Source: Bacteroidota bacterium
GTDB lineage: Bacteria; Bacteroidota; Bacteroidia; Flavobacteriales; Flavobacteriaceae
Reading direction: 5' to 3'
DNA length: 44,379 bases
Assembly: GCA_029561105.1 (NCBI GenBank)
Contig: JAKQJQ010000028.1
Location: 1-44,379 of the forward strand
A program made the translations under genes and the position numbers. Below are positions 1 to 8,684 of this stretch, one piece after another. How positions within the stretch are numbered: position 1 is the first letter of the stretch; every line of letters starts with the position of its first letter. The notes beneath the pieces were generated by a model, which ran no database searches, was not told the origin of the DNA, and saw nothing but the letters and a program-made list of their open reading frames with translations.

Positions 1-330
1 CCGTTTTTGTCGGGCATGTATAAGGCGCACGAAGGAATTTCCAAAAAATTCCGCGGTTGCAATGTGTCGTTCTGGCGCGAAGATTTTATCGCCATCAACG
101 GTTATAATGAGGACTACGAAGGTTGGGGAAGGGAGGATTCGGATTTGGTCATCCGAATGGGAAATAAGGGCGTCAAGGCCAAGCGGCTTCGCTACGCCGG
201 AATCGTTTACCACCTGCACCACAAAATCAACTCAAAGCACAATGTGGAACTCAATGACCGCATGCAGCAGGAGACCATCGATAAAAAAATCGTGCGTATC
301 GAAAACGGCGTGAGCCAATATTTAAAATAA
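1..330 (+). CDS. Family 2 glycosyltransferase, C-terminal part (partial)
   Basis: This is the 3' end of a gene that begins before the window; the frame is open from base 1 and ends with TAA at 328-330. The visible part carries the galactosyltransferase-type C-terminal signature of family 2 glycosyltransferases: a GCNVSFWREDF segment, then NGYNEDYEGWGREDSDL, where the acidic ED pair in the WGREDSDL motif is the usual catalytic/base region. A histidine-rich stretch (YHLHHK) follows. The protein probably adds a sugar to a lipid-linked surface glycan in the cytoplasm. It lies upstream of a Kdo-kinase-like gene and a GT9-GT2 gene, which fits LPS core or O-antigen assembly. The exact sugar cannot be read from the sequence. 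Confidence 0.85.
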   Translation, partial: PFLSGMYKAHEGISKKFRGCNVSFWREDFIAINGYNEDYEGWGREDSDLVIRMGNKGVKAKRLRYAGIVYHLHHKINSKHNVELNDRMQQETIDKKIVRIENGVSQYLK

Positions 331-401
331 AACACAGATTTCACGAATTTCACAGATTTTTTAAATAGTTTCATATCTGTGGAATCCGTAAAATCTGTGT
401 T
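331..401. repeat. Long imperfect inverted repeat containing CACAGATT units
   Basis: Two 27-base arms (331-357 and 375-401) pair at 24 of 27 positions around a 17-base AT-rich loop. Each arm contains two CACAGAT-type units. The element begins directly after the stop codon of the glycosyltransferase and ends next to the promoter of the following gene. It could act as a terminator hairpin, but there is no clean T run after the stem. Similar CACAGATTT palindromes are, from general recollection, common between genes in Bacteroidota. Confidence 0.7.
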
Positions 402-426
402 GGTCTTTAAAAAATACCTACTTTTG
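400..426 (+). promoter_or_regulatory. Putative Bacteroidota-type promoter of the Kdo-kinase-like gene
   Basis: A TACTTTTG box at 419-426 matches the Bacteroidota -7 consensus TAnnTTTG. A TTG at 400-402 lies 16 bases upstream, slightly short of the usual 17-23 base spacer for the -33 element. The ATG at 445 follows 18 bases after the box. The TTG overlaps the end of the right arm of the inverted repeat. Confidence 0.5.
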
Positions 427-444
427 CCCTAGAAATCGTCTTTG

Positions 445-1209
445 ATGCAACTACACGTACATCCCAAATTCCAAAACCAAGAATCAGATCTTTCCTATTG
501 GATCAATAATTTTGATACGAGCGGTATCCTTTTTGGCGATGGCAAACGCAATAAAATAAAGCTCTTTGAACTCGACGGGAAAACCATCAACATCAAGTCG
601 TTCAAGGTTCCCAACCTGATCAATAAGGTCGCGTATAAATTCTTTAGGAAATCCAAGGCTAGGCGTTCTTATGAGTTTGCCAATACGCTTATCGAATACG
701 GGATTGGGACGCCACAGCCTATTGCTTTTGCCGAGCGTTTCACCTTACTCGGACTCGAAAAAAGCTACTATATCAGCGAACATTTGCAAACCGAACTGAC
801 TTTTCGCGAACTTGTAGAAGTGCCCGATTGGCCCGACCATGATAACATCCTGCGCCAGTTTGTGCAGTTTTGTTTTCGTCTGCACGAGAAAGGTGTGGAA
901 TTCCTCGACCATTCGCCCGGAAATACATTGATTAAAAAAGTAGCCGAAGGGCAATACGAATTTTTCCTTGTGGATTTGAACCGTATGAATTTCCATAACG
1001 CCATGACTTTTGAAATGCGCATGAAAAACCTGTCGCGCCTCACGCCCAAAAAGGACATGGTGGCCGTGATGAGCAATGAATACGCGAAATGGTACAAGGT
1101 CAAACCCGAAGCCGAAATTTTTGAACGGATGTGGGCCGAAACACACGAATTCCAAGTTAAATTCCACAACAAGATCAAATACAAAAAACTGCTGAAGTTC
1201 TGGAAGTAG
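445..1209 (+). CDS. Lipopolysaccharide kinase (Kdo/WaaP) family protein
   Basis: This protein of about 254 residues resembles the Kdo/heptose kinases that phosphorylate the inner core of LPS at the cytoplasmic face of the membrane. A catalytic-loop-like segment LDHSPGN keeps the kinase Asp and the Asn five residues later. FFLVDLNRMNF corresponds to the metal-binding Asp region. An N-terminal KTINIKSFKVPN region could hold the nucleotide-binding lysine. I chose the ATG at 445; the TTG one codon earlier is also open. It lies between glycosyltransferase genes, consistent with LPS core modification. Its stop codon directly abuts the stop of the convergent GT9-GT2 gene with no base between them. 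Substrate identity is inference. Confidence 0.8.
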   Translation: MQLHVHPKFQNQESDLSYWINNFDTSGILFGDGKRNKIKLFELDGKTINIKSFKVPNLINKVAYKFFRKSKARRSYEFANTLIEYGIGTPQPIAFAERFTLLGLEKSYYISEHLQTELTFRELVEVPDWPDHDNILRQFVQFCFRLHEKGVEFLDHSPGNTLIKKVAEGQYEFFLVDLNRMNFHNAMTFEMRMKNLSRLTPKKDMVAVMSNEYAKWYKVKPEAEIFERMWAETHEFQVKFHNKIKYKKLLKFWK

Positions 1210-3066
1210 TTACTTTTGGGCAGTCATTTTCCTAAGTTCACGATAACGCACCGCGACGCTATATGCATTGAGGTAGCAAATAATCCATCCTTTTCTACCG
1301 TCGAGAAAACCGCGCCTCACCAGAAACGTATAGAGAAACTTGTACGCGGGATGCAAATAAACATTTAATAAATTCGGGCGAACACCTTTAAGGAAAGCTT
1401 CCCTGGCCTTGAATTTCCCGTAGCTCTCCATTTTTCTCTTGTAGCTTTCAAAATCGGTATAGGAATAATGGATCAATTTGTTTTTGAGCTTGCCGATTTC
1501 GCCATCAACAGTAAGCTTCTCATGTACGAGCCTTTCGGTGGTGTAATGCGCCTTGTCTTTTTTGAACAGACGGAAAATCTTATCGGTTTGCCAGCCGCTG
1601 TAATGCAATTCCTTGTCCTGGAACATGAATTTGCGATAAAACAGATAAGCGTCCTTGGCATCGGGTTGCTGGATGGTATCGATGACCTCGTCCTTGAGCG
1701 CGGGCGTAAGCCGCTCGTCGGCATCGAGAAACAGTATCCACTGGTTTTTCGCTGCGCCGATGGCAAAATTGCGTTGGTCGGTATAATTGATAAAAGCGTG
1801 TTCAATCAGTTGCGCTTTCCCTGAAGCCTTTACCAGTTGCGGTGTTTGGTCGGTACTAAAAGAATCCACGACAATAATCTCATCGGCAAAATCAAGATCA
1901 TCGATGACCTCGGCAATGTGGTTTTCCTCGTTGTAGGTGATAATGAGCACGCTTAGTGGCAGTTTTATCGGGACAACTTTAAGGTCGACTTCGTTTGCGC
2001 TTGAGCCGAGGTTGATGTTGAGAAAATCGGCGAGTTGCGCACTGAACAAATCGGGTGTGAAATCCTGGTACAACTCGGGCGTGAGTTGTTTGAGTTGCTT
2101 TTCTGTATAACCATCGAGCAAATCGGGCCTGAATTCCCTAAGGTGAACCGAACGGTGGTGGATTCCATCTTCAAACGTCGCCCAAATCTTTTGCTCTATC
2201 CAGGGCGAGAAAATGATAAACGAAGCTTTCCCGAGCGCTTTGGCCATGTTGATCGCGCCGCCGTCGTTGCCTACGATCATGTCGCAGTTGTTCATGATCG
2301 CGATAAACGAGCGCAAATCGTCACCCAATAATTCAAAGTAAATTTTTTGTTTGGTGTTTTCGTTGCAGGCGTCGTATACTTCTTTCGCGTCATCGATTTG
2401 CTTGGGGAAATAATTGAAGAGGATATTCACGTCGTGGCTGTCAGCGATCTGATTCACGATTTTTGCCATGAATTCAAGCGGGTAGGTCTTGCGTTTTTCA
2501 CTACCTATTAAGCTGATCATTACCGTTTTCCTGTCCTTGCGTACACCGTGCTGTGCAAAAAGTGCCAATGCCTGTTGGTTTTCGGCTTGGGTTACAAAAA
2601 GTTTGGGCAACGGATCGATTTTGATATCGAGATTCAACGGTGTAAGTAACGACAACCGGCGTTCAATGGCCAATCCCATATTGGTTTTTGGGAAGGTCGC
2701 GAAAGGGACATTGTCGGTATACAGAAAGCCACGTCCGGTTTTTTTGTACGAAATACGACGCGTGGCACCACTAAGCAATACCACGACCCAACTTTCGAGT
2801 TTGGAGTAAGCGTCAATGAGCAGGTCGTATTTTTCCCTGCGGATTTTGAGCGCGAGTTTTAGAAATTCTCGGTTACTGTTGCGGTGCTTGTCGGTAAAAA
2901 GAATCAGGTTGCTAATAGCTGTATTGCCTTCGAGCACCGGGGTAGTAGACGCATAAACCAGATAATCGATTTGTGCATCCGGGTAAGCCTTACGCAGGTT
3001 GTTGCAAATGATACTGCTAACCAGTACATCGCCAATCATCTTCTGCTGGATTACCAATATCTTCAT
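1210..3066 (-). CDS. Bifunctional GT9 (heptosyltransferase-like) and GT2 (WaaE-like) glycosyltransferase fusion
   Basis: A 618-residue protein with two complete enzyme modules. Residues 1-352 form a family 9 (ADP-heptose:LPS heptosyltransferase type) domain: the start KILVIQQKMIGDVLVSS and the C-terminal VGNDGGAINMAKALG nucleotide-sugar motif are clear. After a linker of about 16 residues, residues 370-618 form a family 2 domain of the WaaE/KdtX beta-glucosyltransferase type, with LSVLIITYNEENHI, DEIIVVDSFSTDQT and the metal-binding ILFLDADERL. These two activities are usually separate proteins. ATG start at 3066, which lies just before the dapD stop, so dapD and this gene may be co-transcribed. 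It probably adds two successive sugars to LPS core in the cytoplasm. The frame is continuous with no sign of an internal frameshift. Confidence 0.85.
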   Translation of the reverse strand: MKILVIQQKMIGDVLVSSIICNNLRKAYPDAQIDYLVYASTTPVLEGNTAISNLILFTDKHRNSNREFLKLALKIRREKYDLLIDAYSKLESWVVVLLSGATRRISYKKTGRGFLYTDNVPFATFPKTNMGLAIERRLSLLTPLNLDIKIDPLPKLFVTQAENQQALALFAQHGVRKDRKTVMISLIGSEKRKTYPLEFMAKIVNQIADSHDVNILFNYFPKQIDDAKEVYDACNENTKQKIYFELLGDDLRSFIAIMNNCDMIVGNDGGAINMAKALGKASFIIFSPWIEQKIWATFEDGIHHRSVHLREFRPDLLDGYTEKQLKQLTPELYQDFTPDLFSAQLADFLNINLGSSANEVDLKVVPIKLPLSVLIITYNEENHIAEVIDDLDFADEIIVVDSFSTDQTPQLVKASGKAQLIEHAFINYTDQRNFAIGAAKNQWILFLDADERLTPALKDEVIDTIQQPDAKDAYLFYRKFMFQDKELHYSGWQTDKIFRLFKKDKAHYTTERLVHEKLTVDGEIGKLKNKLIHYSYTDFESYKRKMESYGKFKAREAFLKGVRPNLLNVYLHPAYKFLYTFLVRRGFLDGRKGWIICYLNAYSVAVRYRELRKMTAQK

Positions 3067-3091
3067 GCGCTTTGGGTCGCGGAATTAAAGT

Positions 3092-3907
3092 TTATACCGC
3101 AACATTGTATTCCCTCAAGGCATCGTTGAGCGAAGTTTTCAAATCGGTTGAGGGTTTGCGTTTGCCGATGATCAGCGCACAAGGCACTTGGTATTCGCCG
3201 GCGGGAAACTGCTTGGTGTAACTGCCGGGAATCACGACCGAGCGCGCCGGTACGGTTCCTTTGATCTCTATCGGCGTATCTCCGGTCACGTCAATGATTT
3301 TGGTCGATGCGGTGAGGCAGACATTGGCACCGAGTACAGCCTCGGTTTCCACGCGCACACCTTCTACCACGATGCAACGCGAACCGATGAACGCGCCGTC
3401 TTCAATGATTACCGGTGCCGCCTGTAAAGGTTCGAGCACACCACCAATCCCCACACCGCCACTCAAATGTACGTTCTTGCCGATTTGCGCGCAGCTGCCC
3501 ACAGTGGCCCAGGTATCCACCATAGTACCTTCGTCTACATAAGCGCCGATGTTGACATAACTGGGCATCAAAATCACGTTTTTTGAAATGTATGCGCCAT
3601 GTCTGGCAACCGCATGCGGAACCACACGGATGCCTTTTTCGGCGTAACCTTTCTTAAGCGGAATTTTGTCGTGGTATTCAAAAATACCCACTTCAAAGGT
3701 TTCCATTTTTTGGATAGGGAAGTACAGGACGACTGCTTTTTTTACCCATTCATTGACTTGCCAGCCATCGGCTAACGGTTGGGCGACACGTAAAGTTCCG
3801 GCATCTATTAGGTTAATGACTTCGCGGATCGCGGTGGTTGTTTTCTCTTCCTGCAGCAAGGCGCGGTTGTCCCAGGCTTGCTCAATAATGGAGCGCAGTT
3901 CATTCAT
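3092..3907 (-). CDS. dapD: 2,3,4,5-tetrahydropyridine-2,6-dicarboxylate N-succinyltransferase
   Basis: A 271-residue enzyme of the succinylase branch of diaminopimelate/lysine synthesis, supplying meso-DAP for peptidoglycan. It transfers succinyl from succinyl-CoA to tetrahydrodipicolinate in the cytoplasm. An N-terminal helical domain (residues 1-90) is followed by the left-handed beta-helix hexapeptide repeats, visible as ISKNVILMPSYVNIGAYVDE, GTMVDTWATVGSCAQIG and VHLSGGVGIGGVLEP. The C-terminal KTSLNDALREYNV tail is typical of the family. The frame is open further upstream, but the ATG at 3907 gives the usual length, and a TATATTTG promoter box lies 46 bases before it. The GT9-GT2 gene follows on the same strand after 25 bases. 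Confidence 0.95.
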   Translation of the reverse strand: MNELRSIIEQAWDNRALLQEEKTTTAIREVINLIDAGTLRVAQPLADGWQVNEWVKKAVVLYFPIQKMETFEVGIFEYHDKIPLKKGYAEKGIRVVPHAVARHGAYISKNVILMPSYVNIGAYVDEGTMVDTWATVGSCAQIGKNVHLSGGVGIGGVLEPLQAAPVIIEDGAFIGSRCIVVEGVRVETEAVLGANVCLTASTKIIDVTGDTPIEIKGTVPARSVVIPGSYTKQFPAGEYQVPCALIIGKRKPSTDLKTSLNDALREYNVAV

Positions 3908-3953
3908 GGTATACAGATTTATATCGCCTCTTGGCCTTGTGGCTTCGGGTGAG

Positions 3954-3961
3954 CAAATATA
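3954..3961 (-). promoter_or_regulatory. Putative -7 promoter box of dapD
   Basis: On the minus strand the bases read TATATTTG, an exact match to TAnnTTTG, about 46 bases before the dapD ATG at 3907. I see no clear -33 TTG at the expected distance. The box supports the 3907 start rather than the longer open frame that begins at 4000. Confidence 0.45.
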
Positions 3962-4059
3962 AACGCAATTTTTGGAAAATGAAACCCAGTACCTCAGCAT
4001 TCCCCGAATTTCTTCGGCTGGAAGTCATGTTTAATAAAGTACTGGAAAGAAAACGGGAT

Positions 4060-4452
4060 TTAATCGGTGTCTGCCAGGGTTTGCAGTGCCTGAACCTGCA
4101 ATGGGTCAAAATTAATCTGATACCGTTTGGATTTGCTGTAAACAAACATCTTACTGTCGTCGATAAGCATGACCGTCACCGGGTTTTTCTTTTCGTCATT
4201 GCAAAGATAAATGGCGCCGTTGTCGGGCAGATCGGTTTTAGACAGAACGGTGAGGTGGTATTCGCGGTCAATCATCAAGTCAATCTGTTCTTCAGAGAAG
4301 CAGGCTTTTTGAATGCCAACATTTTCGGCTTTTCCCCATTGCTGGACTTCATTTCGCGATTGGAACTGGCGGTAGGTGTAAACCCTGTCCTGGGCCGAAA
4401 GGCTTCCAGAAAATACCACGAGTAGCAGTGGCAGGATTTTTTTGAGGATCAT
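4060..4452 (-). CDS. Small exported protein of unknown function
   Basis: I do not recognise this 130-residue protein. It starts with a signal peptide (ILKKILPLLLVVFSGSLSAQ) whose SAQ cleavage context is typical of Flavobacteria, so it is probably periplasmic or surface-exposed. The mature part is short, polar and mixed alpha/beta in appearance, with two cysteines (in QKACFSEE and YLCNDEKK) that might form a disulfide. The ATG at 4452 is preferred; a TTG three codons upstream (4461) is possible. It is transcribed toward dapD, with about 150 bases between the genes, and diverges from ruvX. No function should be assigned. Confidence 0.75.
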   Translation of the reverse strand: MILKKILPLLLVVFSGSLSAQDRVYTYRQFQSRNEVQQWGKAENVGIQKACFSEEQIDLMIDREYHLTVLSKTDLPDNGAIYLCNDEKKNPVTVMLIDDSKMFVYSKSKRYQINFDPLQVQALQTLADTD

Positions 4453-4673
4453 TAGTGTCAATTTGGTTACTGCGAAGAACGCAATTATTTCGGATAAATT
4501 GCAACCGAATGTAAGAAAATTAGAATTTAATAGCGAAATTTGTGTAGTTCGTCGATAAAATCTTACAGATGAAAGACTGTTTTTAAAGTCTTTGGCAATG
4601 GAATATTCTGAATTTCGCCGGTGCTATTTCGCGCAGGAAAAGTTAAAACAGTATCTTTACCAAAACCTTCAAT

Positions 4674-5090
4674 ATGTCAAGAATACTCGCCATCGATTAC
4701 GGACAGAAGCGCACAGGGCTTGCCGTTACAGATGAATTGCAAATCATCGCGTCTGGACTTACCACCATTGCGTCGGATACCATTTTTACTTTTCTAAAGG
4801 ACTATTTTACCAAAGAAAAAGTGGTCAAGGTACTTATTGGCGAACCCAAGCAAATGAACGGCGAACCCTCTCAAAGTGCCGCGATGATTGCAGCTTTTGT
4901 TGTAAGATTCAAACAAACTTTCCCTGAGATGGCCATTATTCGAGTCGATGAACGCTTTACTTCAAAAATGGCGTTCCAATCCATGATAGACAGCGGACTG
5001 AAGAAAAAACAACGGCAGGATAAGGCCTTGATTGACGAGATTTCGGCCACCATTATGCTCCAGGATTACCTCACCCGCAAAATGATCTAA
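4674..5090 (+). CDS. ruvX: Holliday junction resolvase-like protein RuvX/YqgF
   Basis: A 138-residue protein of the YqgF/RuvX family with an RNase H fold, linked in other bacteria to pre-16S rRNA 5' end maturation and annotated as a putative Holliday junction resolvase. The first catalytic strand ILAIDYGQKRTGLAVTD is clear, and the DERFTS motif and the C-terminal DEISATIMLQDYL carry the other acidic active-site positions. The length is normal. ATG start at 4674, with a near-consensus TATCTTTA box 15 bases upstream. Its TAA overlaps the reverse-strand TAG of the FUSC gene by four bases (CTAA, 5087-5090). Peptide deformylase lies beyond the FUSC gene on the same strand. Confidence 0.93.
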   Translation: MSRILAIDYGQKRTGLAVTDELQIIASGLTTIASDTIFTFLKDYFTKEKVVKVLIGEPKQMNGEPSQSAAMIAAFVVRFKQTFPEMAIIRVDERFTSKMAFQSMIDSGLKKKQRQDKALIDEISATIMLQDYLTRKMI

Positions 5091-7288
5091 GAGTTATTGT
5101 ACGCCTGCGCAGTCTTGATGATACTTTGCGACAGGTTGGTGAGCCAGATCAGCTGTTCTATGATCAGTTGTGATTCTTGCATCTTGAGCTGGAATTCTAC
5201 ATCATCGGGATGACTTTCCTTGAGTTCGCGCGTGCGGATGTTCTTGAGTTGCGTAAATCGGATGTCAAGGTCTTCGTCGACTTGATTTGCCGCTATGCTT
5301 TTTTCGGTAACGATCGCAATGGCGGTATCCAGGTTGCGAATCACCGCCGAGACCACGACATGAAAGGCTTCGGAGGCTTTGGTGGTTTGGTGCGTTTGTA
5401 TATATGTGCCGAGCGATGCTGTGGAAGACAACAGGCTGTGGTTGAGTTCAACGAGTTTGTACACGAGTTTGACCTGTCGCTGTTTGGATTTGGGTTCCTG
5501 TAACATGCGCTGAAATGAGGTCATGAGGTTTCCAATCTCGATAAACGCCTGTTTTCGGGCCAGTTTATAAGCTGTCGTGGGTTCGCCTTTCTTAACGTAA
5601 TACACAGAAATTTCCTGGAGATAAGCCCGATTGGCCTGGACAGATTTTTCGAGGAATTGGCGGATGTTCATGAATTCCCACGAAGGCCACAAAAAGTAAT
5701 TGGCCACAAATGCCAAAGCAGCGCCCACGCCGGTGTCGAGAATCCTGAACTGGATGACGTCCTGAACATTGGGTGTCAGGATTCCGTAAAGGAAAACCAC
5801 ATACATCGTCACGAAAGTTGCGCCGATCTTATAGTTGATTTGGGTAAAAGCAAAACCGAGTATCATCGACACAATCACAAAGACGCTTACCACTACCGGA
5901 TTGTTCACCAGCGATATGACGCCAAAAGCAATCAAGCCACCCGCGATAGTACCGATGATTCGTTCGTAGGAACGCTGTTTGGTCAATCCGTAACCAGGTC
6001 GCATGATGACGATGATGGTGAGTAAAATCCAATAGACATTTTCAAAAGGCAGGATTTTTCCCAGAATGAATCCCACCATCAATGTCACGGTGAGCCGCAA
6101 AGAATGCCTGAAAATTGTCGAACGAAAGCTCAGGTTCTCTACAAGCGTAGCCACAGGATAATATTGCGGCGTCAGGAACTTGTCGAGGTCTTTTTCGCGG
6201 CCTTTCAAGTCAAGCGGATGCACCGCGAGGGTAAACGCTTTTTCAACCACACGGATTTTCTCGACTTGCTTTTCGGCGTAATGCCGCATATTGGTGAGCA
6301 TCATGACGCCTTCGTGTGCGGCATCACCGTATTTTTCCCGGTAGATTACAATTACGGATTCGAGCTTTTCTAAATCGTCGAACAAGGCATTATCGGCCAC
6401 ATATTGTTCATGGCTTTCAAGCGATTTCGACAGGCGCTTGAGTGTCGCAGCGAGGTTGTAGGCCAGATTTTGATAGGTTTCAAGTACCTCGGGATCTTCC
6501 TCAAATTGCTCTTGAAGTTTGGCATGGTTGAACGAGGTGGACAAGGCCAGTTCGAGGATTTCTATGAGCAGTACAAAAACAATCAACATTTTTCGGTTCT
6601 GGTTGGAGCTGCCTGAACTCGAGTGGTTTCGAAAAATAATCTCGCGCAGGTTTTCGTGGATGACATTGAGTTCTACCTGTAGCGCAAGTTGTTTTTCGAT
6701 GATTTTTTCGCGGTTGGCGCCAACATTCCACAAATCACCACGTAGTTTGAGGTATTTTGCGGTAAGCCGAATACAGTCGGCTATCTGCAACTCGATGTAA
6801 CGGTGCGGTTGCAGGTAATGGAAAGTAAGGGAAACCAGCAAATAGAACAAACCGCCGGTGAGCATCAAAGCAGCATGTTGCAGCATGGCCCAGCCGGTAT
6901 CCAGATGCGCAAAAGCAAGTGAAACCGACAGCAGTGCCGAGAACGAAACCATAGTAGCGCGCTGCCCGTAGACAGCAATAATCGAAAGAAAAAACAGCAG
7001 TAGTGCCAAAAAGGGATAGAGGATAAATGGGAAGGGCGCAAAAAGATTGACCAGTAGGTTGGATCCGGCAACCATGAGCGCGGCCACCAGTACGCCATTG
7101 ATTTTGTGTTTGAGTGTGCTTGGAATGTCGGCGGGATAGGTTAGAAATGCCCCGAGCGCAATAGCAAATCCCATTTCAAAATGATCCCAATAAGCACCCA
7201 ACAATGCAGGAATAACTGCGGCTACGGTAACCTTAAGCGCATTGTTGAAGTTGTTGCCCGCAGCAAATTTTGTAACGTGGTGGATCAT
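5087..7288 (-). CDS. FUSC/YccS-type inner-membrane protein
   Basis: A 733-residue membrane protein of the FUSC (fusaric-acid-resistance-like) superfamily, in the YccS/YhfK arrangement. There is a first block of hydrophobic helices (about residues 15-160), a soluble helical domain (about 165-390), a second membrane block (about 400-520) and a C-terminal soluble helical domain. The MRPGYGLTKQRSYERIIGT segment is the conserved loop of the second membrane half. Members are thought to export small aromatic or amphiphilic compounds by proton-driven transport, but substrates are usually unknown. ATG start at 7288, preceded by a TACCTTTG box at 7312-7305. The gene converges on and overlaps ruvX by four bases, and diverges from peptide deformylase. 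Confidence 0.88.
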   Translation of the reverse strand: MIHHVTKFAAGNNFNNALKVTVAAVIPALLGAYWDHFEMGFAIALGAFLTYPADIPSTLKHKINGVLVAALMVAGSNLLVNLFAPFPFILYPFLALLLFFLSIIAVYGQRATMVSFSALLSVSLAFAHLDTGWAMLQHAALMLTGGLFYLLVSLTFHYLQPHRYIELQIADCIRLTAKYLKLRGDLWNVGANREKIIEKQLALQVELNVIHENLREIIFRNHSSSGSSNQNRKMLIVFVLLIEILELALSTSFNHAKLQEQFEEDPEVLETYQNLAYNLAATLKRLSKSLESHEQYVADNALFDDLEKLESVIVIYREKYGDAAHEGVMMLTNMRHYAEKQVEKIRVVEKAFTLAVHPLDLKGREKDLDKFLTPQYYPVATLVENLSFRSTIFRHSLRLTVTLMVGFILGKILPFENVYWILLTIIVIMRPGYGLTKQRSYERIIGTIAGGLIAFGVISLVNNPVVVSVFVIVSMILGFAFTQINYKIGATFVTMYVVFLYGILTPNVQDVIQFRILDTGVGAALAFVANYFLWPSWEFMNIRQFLEKSVQANRAYLQEISVYYVKKGEPTTAYKLARKQAFIEIGNLMTSFQRMLQEPKSKQRQVKLVYKLVELNHSLLSSTASLGTYIQTHQTTKASEAFHVVVSAVIRNLDTAIAIVTEKSIAANQVDEDLDIRFTQLKNIRTRELKESHPDDVEFQLKMQESQLIIEQLIWLTNLSQSIIKTAQAYNNS

Positions 7289-7304
7289 TGCGAAGTGTTG
7301 TGCG

Positions 7305-7312
7305 CAAAGGTA
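7305..7312 (-). promoter_or_regulatory. Putative -7 promoter box of the FUSC gene
   Basis: The minus strand reads TACCTTTG, an exact TAnnTTTG match, ending 16 bases before the ATG at 7288. No convincing -33 TTG is seen at the expected spacing. Confidence 0.45.
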
Positions 7313-7414
7313 CGCAATGCAAACTTTTATCGCCTGGCTTGGCGCTGATTTGTGATTAATTTATAAAAAATTGCTAATTCTTACGCGGGCTTAAACCAAT
7401 CTGCATTTTTTCAC

Positions 7415-7422
7415 TATTTTTG
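7415..7422 (+). promoter_or_regulatory. Putative -7 promoter box of the def operon
   Basis: TATTTTTG matches TAnnTTTG and lies 49 bases before the peptide deformylase ATG. A -33 TTG at the usual distance is not evident, so this rests on the -7 box alone. Confidence 0.4.
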
Positions 7423-7471
7423 CCAACCTTTGCTACCCATTTGGTAGCCAACGGAATCTAAAAAAAGACAG

Positions 7472-8059
7472 ATGATTTTACCGATTATTGGATACGGCGA
7501 CCCTGTTTTGAGGAAAGTCTGCGAGCCTATTTCTGCAGACTATCCGCATCTTAAACAGATCATTGCAGACATGTACGAGACCATGTACAATGCTTATGGC
7601 GTAGGTTTGGCCGCACCACAAGTGGGCTTGGGTATTCGACTTTTTGTAATTGATACGGCGCCTTTTGGCCAGGACGAAGATTTATCCGACGAAGAGCAAG
7701 CCTTGCTAAAAAATTTCAAGCGCACTTTTATCAATGCCAATATGGTCAAGGAAGAAGGCGAGGAGTGGGGATTCAATGAAGGTTGCCTGAGTATTCCAGA
7801 AGTCCGCGAAGATGTGTATCGCAACGAAACCATCACCATTACATACCAGGACGAAGATTTCAATACCAAAACCGAAGTGTTTGACGGGCTTATCGCGCGC
7901 GTAATCCAACACGAATACGATCATACCGAGGGCATCTTATTTACCGACAAGATTTCTTCGCTCAAAAAACAGCTCATCAAAAAGAAACTGCAGAATATCA
8001 TGGAAGGCAAAGCACGTCCCGATTACAAGATGAAATTCGTGACCAAGAAAGGAAGATAG
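7472..8059 (+). CDS. def: Peptide deformylase
   Basis: A 195-residue metalloenzyme that removes the formyl group from the N-terminal methionine of new proteins. All three active-site motifs are intact: GVGLAAPQVG (motif 1), EGCLSIP with the metal-binding cysteine (motif 2), and QHEYDHTEG with the two metal-binding histidines and the catalytic glutamate (motif 3). The C-terminus is extended and basic (KKQLIKKKLQNI), as is common in Bacteroidota enzymes. ATG start at 7472. It heads a co-directional set with the DUF5606 gene and mazG. Ribosome-associated RuvX is close upstream on the same strand, separated only by the FUSC gene. Confidence 0.97.
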   Translation: MILPIIGYGDPVLRKVCEPISADYPHLKQIIADMYETMYNAYGVGLAAPQVGLGIRLFVIDTAPFGQDEDLSDEEQALLKNFKRTFINANMVKEEGEEWGFNEGCLSIPEVREDVYRNETITITYQDEDFNTKTEVFDGLIARVIQHEYDHTEGILFTDKISSLKKQLIKKKLQNIMEGKARPDYKMKFVTKKGR

Positions 8060-8141
8060 TTAGAGAAATAACCGTTGCGCTGCAGGAAAAAAGACCACTT
8101 CGCGACAAGAAAAATTAAAAAAACAGAAATAAGATTGAAAC

Positions 8142-8663
8142 ATGAATTTAGAAAAAGTATTAGCCATTTCAGGACAACCAGGATTGTATGCATTGAAATT
8201 GCAAACCAGAACCGGATTTGTAGCCGAGTCGTTAATTGACGGGAAAAAAATCACGGTTGGTTTAAGAAGCAACGTGAGTTTGTTGTCTGAGATATCAATA
8301 TACACGCACAGTTCTGAGAAGCCACTTGCCGAAGTCATGCGTGCCATCGCCGAGAAGGAAAACAACGGCCCGGCGATTTCGCACAAGGAAGACACGGCCA
8401 AGCTGATTGCTTATTTTGCAGAAGTATTGCCCGATTACGATGAAGACCGAGTGTATGCGTCGGATATCAAAAAAGTATTGAATTGGTACAATATGCTTCA
8501 GGCAAAAGGTTTGGTTTCTAAGGAAGCTCCCGAAGCAAAAAAAGCGGCCGATAAAGAATCCGAAGTTGCCGACACGCCGGCCAAAACTGCAAAAACTGCA
8601 GACGATGCGCCAAAGGCAGCCGCCAAAAAAGCAGCACCGAAAGCCAAAAAAGACAAGGAATAG
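8142..8663 (+). CDS. DUF5606 domain protein with Lys/Ala-rich tail
   Basis: A 173-residue protein. The first 125 residues match the DUF5606 family as I recall it: it opens with NLEKVLAISGQPGLYAL, and includes FVAESLIDGKK and a DEDRVYASDIKKVLNWYN segment. The last 45 residues are a low-complexity Lys/Ala/Glu/Asp tail (KKAAPKAKK and similar), suggestive of nucleic acid or ribosome contact, but this is inference. Function is unknown. It lies 82 bases after def and 79 bases before mazG, with a strong hairpin terminator after it, so mazG may have its own start or depend on read-through. Confidence 0.85.
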   Translation: MNLEKVLAISGQPGLYALKLQTRTGFVAESLIDGKKITVGLRSNVSLLSEISIYTHSSEKPLAEVMRAIAEKENNGPAISHKEDTAKLIAYFAEVLPDYDEDRVYASDIKKVLNWYNMLQAKGLVSKEAPEAKKAADKESEVADTPAKTAKTADDAPKAAAKKAAPKAKKDKE

Positions 8664-8684
8664 TTCCTGTACCCATAGTATTTT

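Noticed and set aside
1955..2010. GT9 and GT2 as two genes broken by a missed stop
   Set aside because: The frame is continuous through the linker, and no start codon with a convincing context lies between the domains. Read-level data would settle it.
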